64,000 nucleotides of DNA from the NCBI GenBank assembly GCA_902790635.1, contig CADASN010000002.1, forward strand, positions 62,001 through 126,000, in the 5' to 3' direction. The DNA is from an uncultured Bacteroidia bacterium (GTDB lineage: Bacteria > Bacteroidota > Bacteroidia > Bacteroidales > UBA932). Shown here piece by piece: positions 58,289 to 64,000 of the stretch (position 1 is the stretch's first letter; each line of letters opens with the position of its first letter). Made by a program: the position numbers and the translations under genes. Below the pieces are notes generated by a model that was not told the DNA's origin, ran no database searches, and saw only the letters and a list, made by a program, of their open reading frames with translations.

Positions 58289-59700
58289 CCGACCAATTTC
58301 TGCACCGGCCCATCTTCCGGATAATCAGTGATATCGCTGCCGAGCGGGGCGTCCGCGCCTTCGTGATCGGCGGCTATGTCCGTGACTGCTTCCTGGGCCG
58401 TGCCGGCAACGACATCGACGTCGTCGTGGAGGGCAGCGGCATTGATTTCGCGCGCGCTGTCGGGGAGCGGACGGGGCAGCACGTATCCTATTTCAAGAAT
58501 TTCGGGACGGCGATGCTCCACTACCGCGGCGACGAAGTCGAGTTCGTCGGCGCGCGCAAGGAGTCCTATCGCCGCGAGTCGCGCAAGCCCATCGTGGAGA
58601 ACGGCACCCTCGAGGATGACCAGCAGCGCCGGGATTTCACCATCAACGCGATGGCGTTCTCCCTGCAGAAGGAGGATTTCGGTGCCCTCGTGGATCCGTT
58701 CGGCGGCATCCGCGACCTCTCCGCGGGCATCATCCGGACGCCGTTGGATCCCGATACGACCTACTCCGACGATCCGCTCCGGATGCTGCGTGCCGTGCGC
58801 TTCGCGACGAAATTGTCCACTGCGGACCACACCTTCACGATCGTCCCCGAGTCCATGGCCTCGATGCGCCGGATGGCCGACCGGCTGAAGATCCTTTCCT
58901 GCGAGCGTATTGCCGAGGAGCTCAACAAGATGCTGTCGACCGAGCGCCCGGCGATGGCCTTCGAGTTGATGGAGGAGGCCGGCCTGCTCAAGTATGTCCT
59001 GCCGGAGTTGCTCGCCCTCAAGGGCGTGGAGACGGTGGACGGCCGCGGGCATAAGGACAACTTCGCCCATTCCCTGGCCGTTTTGACCAATGTGTCAACT
59101 GTATCTGATAATATCTGGCTTCGCTGGGCGGCCCTGCTGCACGATATCGGCAAACCGGCGAGCAAACGCTATGATCCGGGGCAGGGCTGGACTTTCCACG
59201 GGCACGAGGTGATCGGCGCCCGGATGGTGCCGAAGATCTTCGACCGGCTGCGCCTGCCGCTCGATGAGATGAAATATGTCCAGAAGCTCGTCCGGCTGCA
59301 CCTGCGGCCGATTGCGCTGGTGGATGAGGAGGTCACGGACTCCGCCGTGCGCCGGCTGCTTTTCGATGCCGGCGACGATATCGACGACCTGATGCTGCTC
59401 TGCAATGCCGACATCACCTCCAAGAACGAGGCGAAGGTGGCGCGTATCCGGGCCAATTTCGAGCTGGTGAAGCGCAAGCTCGTGGAAGTGGAGGCGAAAG
59501 ATGCCATCCGCAATTTCAAGAATCCGATCAACGGGGAGTATGTGATGCAGGTCTATGGCATCCCGCCGTGTTCGGAGATCGGGCAGCTCAAGGAGATGGT
59601 CAAGGAGGCCATCCTGGACGGTGTGATCGGCAATAATTTCGAGGAGGCGGATGCCTTCATGCGGCAGCGGGCTCCCGAGCTTGGACTGCATGAAGTATGA
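58276..59700 (+). CDS. cca: CCA tRNA nucleotidyltransferase (class II) with HD domain
   Basis: A 474-residue enzyme adding CCA to tRNA 3' ends. The head domain has FVIGGYVRDCFLGRAGNDIDVVVEG (G-G and DxD metal motif), the nucleotide pocket DQQRRDFTINAMAF, and DDPLRMLRAVRFATKL. An HD phosphohydrolase domain follows (HSLAVLTN, LLHDIGKPASKRYD). Overlaps the preceding gene by 13 nt and the next by 4 nt (ATGA), consistent with one operon. Confidence 0.95.
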   Translation: MPTITDQFLHRPIFRIISDIAAERGVRAFVIGGYVRDCFLGRAGNDIDVVVEGSGIDFARAVGERTGQHVSYFKNFGTAMLHYRGDEVEFVGARKESYRRESRKPIVENGTLEDDQQRRDFTINAMAFSLQKEDFGALVDPFGGIRDLSAGIIRTPLDPDTTYSDDPLRMLRAVRFATKLSTADHTFTIVPESMASMRRMADRLKILSCERIAEELNKMLSTERPAMAFELMEEAGLLKYVLPELLALKGVETVDGRGHKDNFAHSLAVLTNVSTVSDNIWLRWAALLHDIGKPASKRYDPGQGWTFHGHEVIGARMVPKIFDRLRLPLDEMKYVQKLVRLHLRPIALVDEEVTDSAVRRLLFDAGDDIDDLMLLCNADITSKNEAKVARIRANFELVKRKLVEVEAKDAIRNFKNPINGEYVMQVYGIPPCSEIGQLKEMVKEAILDGVIGNNFEEADAFMRQRAPELGLHEV

Positions 59701-60626
59701 TCGACCGCTACCTGACATACCTCTCCTCCGTCCGCCGCTATTCTCCCCGTACCATTGAGATCTACCGCGGGGTGCTGGAAGATTTTCTTGCATTTACTTC
59801 GCTCCGCGGCGACTCCGCTGCGCTGCAAGAAAACCTGAATGTACAGACCATCCGGAGTTACGAGGTGTATCTGCTGGATGAGCGGAAGGAGCGTGCGCGG
59901 ACGGTGGACCTGCACCTGAGCGTGCTGAGCGGTTTCTGCAAGTTCCTGATGAAGGAAGGGGTGCTGGAGAGCAATCCGGTGCGCCTGGTGCCGCGTCCCA
60001 AGCAGGAGAAGCGCCTGCCGGTGTTCTACCGCGAAGACGCGATGAAGGAGTATTTCGAAAGGACGAAAGGGGTGCTGGAGTACGGAAAATACCCCGACCA
60101 ACTGCAGCGCATGATCCTCGGAATGCTTTTCGGTACGGGACTCCGCCGCGCCGAGCTCATTTCCCTCAACCGCGACTCCGTGGACTTTTCCCGCCGGGTG
60201 CTGCGCGTCCGGGGAAAAGGCGATAAAATACGCGAAATTCCGTTGACGGCTTCGCTTTGTGATGAAATTTTGTTATATTTACAATCGGTTGACTCTTTGA
60301 AATGCGCGGATCGGGCCCCGGAAGCCCCGCTGCTGCAGACCCCGAAGGGGGCGCGCCTCTATCCGGTCTATGTGGACCGGGCGGTCAAGGCGGCGCTTGG
60401 GGAGCTGGGCAGCATCAGCGGCCGCAAGTCGCCCCATGTGCTCCGGCACACCCTGGCGACGGAGCTGCTGGACGGGGGCGCGGACCTCAATTCCATCAAG
60501 GAACTGCTGGGCCACAGCTCCCTTGCGGCGACCCAGGTCTATACGCACAATTCCATCGAGCGGCTGCAATCAGTGTATAAATCCGCCCACCCACGGGCAA
60601 AAAATGATGGTAACCATGGAGATTAA
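59697..60626 (+). CDS. Xer-type tyrosine recombinase
   Basis: A 309-residue site-specific recombinase. N-terminal SAM-like domain (about 1-85), catalytic domain with Arg in GTGLRRAEL, Lys in RVRGKGDKIREIP, HxxR in SPHVLRHTLATELLD, His in LGHSSLAATQ, and Tyr in QVYTHNS. Length fits XerC/XerD, acting in chromosome dimer resolution. It sits in a housekeeping operon between cca and hpf, with no flanking repeats or cargo, so it is not taken as a mobile-element integrase. The end overlaps hpf by 11 nt. Confidence 0.92.
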   Translation: MIDRYLTYLSSVRRYSPRTIEIYRGVLEDFLAFTSLRGDSAALQENLNVQTIRSYEVYLLDERKERARTVDLHLSVLSGFCKFLMKEGVLESNPVRLVPRPKQEKRLPVFYREDAMKEYFERTKGVLEYGKYPDQLQRMILGMLFGTGLRRAELISLNRDSVDFSRRVLRVRGKGDKIREIPLTASLCDEILLYLQSVDSLKCADRAPEAPLLQTPKGARLYPVYVDRAVKAALGELGSISGRKSPHVLRHTLATELLDGGADLNSIKELLGHSSLAATQVYTHNSIERLQSVYKSAHPRAKNDGNHGD

Positions 60627-60909
60627 AATCAAAGCCCTCAAGTTCGAAGCCGGTGAGCAGCTTACCGCCTTCGTGGAAAAGAAAGTCTCGCGCCTGTCCC
60701 GTTTCTGCGAGGATCTGGCCGAAGAGATCGAGGTAGCGCTCGAAGACCATCTCAAACAAGGCAAGCTCGCCAAAATCCAAATCCACGTCCCGGGCGAGGA
60801 GCTCATCATCGAGCGCGAAGCCGACACCTTCGAGAATGCGGTCACCGAAGCGGTGGACGCCATGAAGGAGAAGCTCACCCGCGTCAAAGAAAAGAAATTC
60901 GAGAACTAG
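60616..60909 (+). CDS. hpf: Ribosome hibernation-promoting factor (HPF/RaiA family, short form)
   Basis: A 97-residue protein: MEIKIKALKFEAGEQLTAF, KKVSRLSRF, and C-terminal EREADTFENAVTEAVDAMKEKLTR. It binds the 30S decoding region and supports ribosome hibernation in slow growth. Start set at 60616 because homologues begin MEI; ATGs at 60604 and 60607 would add a few residues. Short form without a long C-terminal dimerisation domain. The recombinase-hpf order is common in Bacteroidota. Confidence 0.93.
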   Translation: MEIKIKALKFEAGEQLTAFVEKKVSRLSRFCEDLAEEIEVALEDHLKQGKLAKIQIHVPGEELIIEREADTFENAVTEAVDAMKEKLTRVKEKKFEN

Positions 60910-60918
60910 AAGAACACC

Positions 60919-61734
60919 ATGAAGAAAGGATTCCAGATCTTTACTGCAGTCGTGCTGGCCGCCTGTGTGGTGGTTGGCATGTCCGGCTGCAAATTCGTCA
61001 ATGCCATCCTGTCCGGTGAGGACGGCGAGGAGATCGTCAACAGCCTGATCAACGAGATTGAAGATGCTTCGGCGGGTCGTCAGGATGCCGTGGTGAACGG
61101 CAATTCCGTCACCTATGGTTCGCACGTCTATACGATCGTCTCTGAGATCGATCCGGCGACCAAGCAGTTCAAAGAGCCGACGGCCAGCGTCACCTTCACC
61201 AACGTCCCGTCCAGCTATGTCGAGTTCGAGGCTGTTTATAACGCCCTGCTCGGCAAGAGCATCGCCGGTACGGCCGCGATGATCCCGATGGCCATCGAGA
61301 TGTATGCCCGCGACGCAAATGTCGGCGAGCGTTGCTTCACGCTCCTGTGCAACAGTTCTGCGACGGTCGACGGCATCACCCGCATCCTGAAGACCAAGCT
61401 CGTCCCTTCGCAATATGCCCCCGAGAACGATTCTTATATCCAGCGCTATATGGCTGCGGCCCTGCTTAAGGGTGCTGTCAACACGAATGCCTACACCCCG
61501 GACAAGCCCTACACCGTGGAGATGACCATGTCCCCGAACGGTGTCAAGGAGGCCGAGCTGATGGGCGGCGTGGTGACCTATACCTATATCCTTGCTCACG
61601 GCTGGGACAGCTTCCAGCGCGGTGTGGAGGTATTCCTGCCGTACGACACGGAGTACTATAAGGTCTCGGGCTGCTCTTCCTGCTACACGCAGTGCAAGAA
61701 CATCCGCGGCGGGCAGTGGCCCGGACTGGATTGA
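60919..61734 (+). CDS. Lipoprotein of unknown function
   Basis: A 271-residue lipoprotein (lipobox MSGC, Cys24). The mature part has VTFTNVPSSYVEFEAVYNALLGKSIAG, AAMIPMAIEMYARD, and YTVEMTMSPNGVK, giving alternating helix and strand, and a cysteine-rich end (CSSCYTQC). I do not recognise a named family. It starts 9 nt after hpf, so it may share that transcript, but base composition and signal suggest an envelope role. Confidence 0.75.
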   Translation: MKKGFQIFTAVVLAACVVVGMSGCKFVNAILSGEDGEEIVNSLINEIEDASAGRQDAVVNGNSVTYGSHVYTIVSEIDPATKQFKEPTASVTFTNVPSSYVEFEAVYNALLGKSIAGTAAMIPMAIEMYARDANVGERCFTLLCNSSATVDGITRILKTKLVPSQYAPENDSYIQRYMAAALLKGAVNTNAYTPDKPYTVEMTMSPNGVKEAELMGGVVTYTYILAHGWDSFQRGVEVFLPYDTEYYKVSGCSSCYTQCKNIRGGQWPGLD

Positions 61735-61983
61735 TCCTTTTGAAGAGCCGGGATAGGAAACGTCTCGGCTTGTCGTCGCCATTGCGACAAATTGAAGTGA
61801 AATAACGGCTCCGCATCAGCGGAAATTGAGGCCGGCTGGAGGTCCTGAGACCAACAGCCGGCCTCGTGTGTGCATGTCTGGCGCAAACCCCCGACTTTTC
61901 TCGATATTCTCCTGATAATTAATGAAAGAAGTATTGCAGTTTTATTTTTTTTTTTTCTTTGCGCTATAATTAATCGCTTTATT
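61735..61983. other. Intergenic region with long stem-loop and T12 tract
   Basis: 249 nt without a gene. It contains a small repeat pair TTGTCG/CGACAA, then a long stem-loop at 61828-61865: GAGGCCGGCTG / CAGCCGGCCTC (11 bp, perfect) enclosing GGTC-CTGA-GACC (4 bp). No T-run follows it directly. Further on is a T12 tract (61945-61956) and TATAAT at 61964-61969, before an AT-rich gene. No tRNA or known ncRNA recognised. Confidence 0.6.
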
Positions 61984-62490
61984 ATGAAAGGGTTTTATTT
62001 GTTTCTGGCGTTGTTCTGCTCCGCTTTGTTCGTGACGGGGTGCTCGACTGATATCGCGGGAGTTTTTGATGACAATAATCATCGGGCCATTCAGCCGGTT
62101 GACGAATTGGCGGAGTTGAATTCATATCCAGGCATTAACTTCCTGGTCCGGGATGTGTATAATACGTCCGGACAATCTTTGCTAGGTGAGGGTGCGATCG
62201 TTGTCAATCGTCCGGAGATGCTGAAGGAAGTCGTTATGGACGATGAGGTTTTCACCTGGCCTGAAATAGACCTCTCGCAGTATTCTTTGGTCATAGGCCG
62301 GTATGCTGGCCCTGATTCAGGCTACTATCTGGCCAATCAGCGGGTCATCAAAGAAGGGAAAAAGGTAAAACTGTACGCCGAAATCAAGCATCGTATCGGT
62401 TTTGGCCATGCCACGACAAGAGTATTCGTCGCCCTCTACCCGAAACTGCCGGACGGCGAGGTTGAGTTTGTGCGTTGGAACAATTATTAG
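61984..62490 (+). CDS. Small AT-rich lipoprotein of unknown function
   Basis: A 168-residue lipoprotein (MKGFYLFLALFCSALFVTGCS, lipobox VTGC). The mature part has LNSYPGINFLVRDVYNTSG, VMDDEVFTWPEIDLSQYSLVIGRYAG and a beta-rich C-terminal half (KLYAEIKHRIG, FVALYPKL). It resembles small Bacteroidales exported proteins of unknown role. The DNA is visibly more AT-rich than the surrounding genes and uses more A/T third positions, which hints at recent acquisition or weaker selection. It ends before the shared terminator with holA. Confidence 0.75.
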   Translation: MKGFYLFLALFCSALFVTGCSTDIAGVFDDNNHRAIQPVDELAELNSYPGINFLVRDVYNTSGQSLLGEGAIVVNRPEMLKEVVMDDEVFTWPEIDLSQYSLVIGRYAGPDSGYYLANQRVIKEGKKVKLYAEIKHRIGFGHATTRVFVALYPKLPDGEVEFVRWNNY

Positions 62491-62520
62491 CACCCCGCCT
62501 ACCGCCCCTCGATGAATGAT

Positions 62521-62556
62521 AAAACTGCTGGATCTCGTCAGAGATTCAGCAGTTTT
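62521..62556. terminator. Bidirectional terminator overlapping the end of holA
   Basis: Perfect stem AAAACTGCTG (62521-62530) / CAGCAGTTTT (62547-62556) with an inner ATCTC/GAGAT extension and GTCA loop, giving T4 on both strands. The arms lie across the last six codons and stop of holA, so one sequence codes and terminates. It serves both convergent genes. Confidence 0.85.
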
Positions 62557-63581
62557 GCGGTTAACTCGACCAGGAGTTCGCCGTCCGTGACGAGCGCCCC
62601 GTCGCCGCCCTTGCCGAGGTAGTCGTATTCGCAGAGCAGGGAGACGGCGCTCATGGCCTTGCGGACGGGATAGTTGCGCACGGCGGCGTCGTATTCTTTG
62701 TAGAAATAGGGATTGACGCCCGCGAGGGCGCGCGCCTTGTCCTCCGGCGAAGGGAAGCCGCCGCGGGAGAGCAGCGCGCCGTATTTGAGGATGCGGCTGA
62801 AATGCGTGAACAGGGCGCTGACGGCCATGGGCATGGCGAACTTGGCGCCGTTGCCCAGGTGCGCCGCGATCTTCAGGGCCTGGGCGCCGTGCTTGTAGGA
62901 GAGCTCCTTGGTGAGTTCGAAGACGCTGTACTGGCGGGAGATGCCGACGTTGCGCTCGATGTCCGCGACCGAGACGCGGGTGGCGCCTTCCGGGAGGTTC
63001 CGGATGAGCTTGTCCGTCTCGACGACGAGCGTGGAGAGCTCCGTGCCCGCCGATTCGCCGAGCAGGACGGCCGCCTGCGGATCGATCTGCAGGCCGCGCG
63101 AGGCGTAATAGGCATGGATCCAGTCGGGGATCTGGTAGTCCCGCAGGGCGGGGGAGTCCACGACCGTGCCGACCTTCTGGGCGGCCTTGTAGAAAGCCTT
63201 GCGCTTGTCGGCGGAGGCCTTGTGCATCAGGATCACGAGCACGGTGCTGTCCAGGGGCTCGGCGCAGTAGAAGGCTAGTTCCTCAATGCCCTTCATCTGC
63301 TGGGCTTCCTTGACCACGACCAGCTGGCGCTCGGCCATCATCGGGAAGCGGCGGGCGGCCGTGACGACCTGCGCCGCCGTGACGTCGGAGCCGAAGCAGA
63401 CCGTCTCGTTGAAGTCTTTCTCCTCTTCGGGGATGCAGTACTTGAGGATGGCGTCACAGACCAGTTCGGGGTAATACGGCTCGTCTCCCATCAGCAGGTA
63501 GACCGGGCTGAAGCTGCCCGCCTGCGCATCTGAGATGATTTTCGCACATTGTGCGCCGATATTGACAGAAGTCTTGGCCAT
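62538..63581 (-). CDS. holA: DNA polymerase III subunit delta
   Basis: A 347-residue clamp-loader subunit that opens the sliding clamp. Features: [16 protein letters not shown] near the N-terminus (the delta-type P-loop remnant), [42 protein letters not shown]-like helical region [16 protein letters not shown], and [19 protein letters not shown]. Length and pattern fit HolA of Bacteroidota. The start at 63581 is preceded by a TAATTTTG box only 7 nt upstream. Convergent with the small lipoprotein gene. Confidence 0.94.
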   Translation of the reverse strand: MAKTSVNIGAQCAKIISDAQAGSFSPVYLLMGDEPYYPELVCDAILKYCIPEEEKDFNETVCFGSDVTAAQVVTAARRFPMMAERQLVVVKEAQQMKGIEELAFYCAEPLDSTVLVILMHKASADKRKAFYKAAQKVGTVVDSPALRDYQIPDWIHAYYASRGLQIDPQAAVLLGESAGTELSTLVVETDKLIRNLPEGATRVSVADIERNVGISRQYSVFELTKELSYKHGAQALKIAAHLGNGAKFAMPMAVSALFTHFSRILKYGALLSRGGFPSPEDKARALAGVNPYFYKEYDAAVRNYPVRKAMSAVSLLCEYDYLGKGGDGALVTDGELLVELTAKLLNL

Positions 63582-63588
63582 ATCATCG

Positions 63589-63596
63589 CAAAATTA
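63589..63596 (-). promoter_or_regulatory. -7 box (TAATTTTG) of holA
   Basis: Perfect TAnnTTTG on the minus strand, 7 nt before the ATG, again predicting a leaderless transcript. The region is divergent with the GH51 gene. Confidence 0.5.
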
Positions 63597-63610
63597 CGCA
63601 AAATTCTTCT

Positions 63611-63626
63611 TACATTTGTACAAATG
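63611..63626 (+). promoter_or_regulatory. -7 box (TACATTTG) overlapping a 14-bp palindrome, GH51 gene
   Basis: TACATTTG at 63611-63618 is a perfect TAnnTTTG match, 31 nt before the ATG. CATTTGTACAAATG at 63613-63626 is a perfect palindrome overlapping this box, so a dimeric regulator could block or control the promoter. The same palindrome was not noticed elsewhere in the window. Confidence 0.5.
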
Positions 63627-63649
63627 CAATCACAATTCCCGTACATATC

Positions 63650-64000
63650 ATGAAGAAAATGATCACCCTGCTGGCAGGTCTCTGTCTGCTGGCATCGGCA
63701 TCCCTTTCCGCACAGGATGCCACCGTCCGTGTCCACGACGCTGGCACCGGTGTCACCATCCCGGCCGAGATCTACGGCCAGTTTTCCGAACACCTCGGCC
63801 GCTGTATCTACGGCGGCCTCTGGGTGGGCAAGGATTCTCCCGTGCCCAACGTGGAAGGCTACCGCAAGGACGTCTTCGACGCGCTCAAGGCGCTCAAGGT
63901 GCCCGTGATGCGCTGGCCCGGCGGCTGCTTCGCCGACGACTACCACTGGATGGACGGCATCGGCCCGCAGGAGAAGCGCGGCTACCTGACCAACAACAAC
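63650..64000 (+). CDS. GH51 alpha-L-arabinofuranosidase, N-terminal 117 residues (cut by window edge)
   Basis: Signal peptide [21 protein letters not shown], then [41 protein letters not shown], and [21 protein letters not shown], all diagnostic of GH51 arabinofuranosidases (the RWPGG segment lines the -1 subsite). The catalytic glutamates lie beyond the window. It removes terminal arabinofuranose from arabinoxylan or arabinan, feeding the arabinose operon about 12 kb upstream. Divergent from holA. Confidence 0.93.
   Translation, partial: MKKMITLLAGLCLLASASLSAQDATVRVHDAGTGVTIPAEIYGQFSEHLGRCIYGGLWVGKDSPVPNVEGYRKDVFDALKALKVPVMRWPGGCFADDYHWMDGIGPQEKRGYLTNNN

Noticed and set aside
59697-60626. 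Tyrosine recombinase as a sign of a mobile element
   Set aside because: It is in an overlapping operon with cca and hpf, has no direct repeats or cargo, and matches housekeeping Xer proteins.

Overview
The window reads as a chromosome segment of a high-GC member of the Bacteroidales (Bacteroidota). The evidence is a SusC/SusD pair, a hybrid two-component sensor-regulator with a Reg_prop beta-propeller, TAnnTTTG-type -7 promoter boxes, no Shine-Dalgarno sequences, and many secreted glycosidases and lipoproteins. No rRNA, tRNA, CRISPR array or insertion sequence was seen, and no gene-free stretch reaches 300 bases. Species cannot be named from the sequence alone.

Layout. 1-1263: 5' part of recG (minus strand). 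1333-4586: a minus-strand pair, a secreted beta-propeller/DUF362 fusion and a uroporphyrinogen-decarboxylase-like lipoprotein. 4820-9452: a minus-strand run of LemA, DUF2207, an SGNH (rhamnogalacturonan acetylesterase-like) esterase and a beta-sandwich-like lipoprotein. 9612-14945: susD and susC (minus). 15222-21152: a 1290-residue hybrid two-component regulator and a separate histidine kinase (plus). 21293-27872: pckA, a large DUF4450-like lipoprotein and recQ (minus). 28035-51065: a plus-strand array of carbohydrate-active enzymes (CE6-CE1 fusion, esterase-GH43 fusion, GH3, two CE1 paralogues, a type-B carboxylesterase, a tandem GH43-CBM6 repeat protein, a second GH43, an M28 peptidase, GH31, GH127/GH146). 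51099-57880: L-arabinose uptake and catabolism (mutarotase, SSS symporter, araD, araA, FGGY kinase). 57887-63581: a housekeeping cluster (HsdR-N-like protein, cca, Xer-type recombinase, hpf, two lipoproteins, holA). 63650-end: the start of a GH51 arabinofuranosidase.

How it fits together. Esterases remove acetyl and probably feruloyl groups; GH43, GH3, GH31, GH127/146 and GH51 enzymes release arabinose and xylose; SusC/D import oligosaccharides under the hybrid regulator; arabinose enters through the SSS symporter and is converted by AraA, the kinase and AraD to xylulose 5-phosphate. The most likely substrate is an acetylated arabinoxylan or another arabinose-decorated hemicellulose/pectin (inference). 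No endo-acting xylanase or arabinanase is visible here.

Most notable: susC and the distant UroD-like lipoprotein gene share a near-identical promoter-leader cassette (-7 box, two conserved sequence blocks with identical 5-nt spacing, a hairpin, and a start codon about 100 nt downstream). A 22-bp-phased direct repeat upstream of susC is a candidate site for the hybrid regulator. The arabinose operon lacks the AraR gene found between transporter and araD in Bacteroides; that gap holds a short repeat element. Four genes (recG, recQ, holA, galM) have -7 boxes so close to their start codons that leaderless transcripts are predicted.
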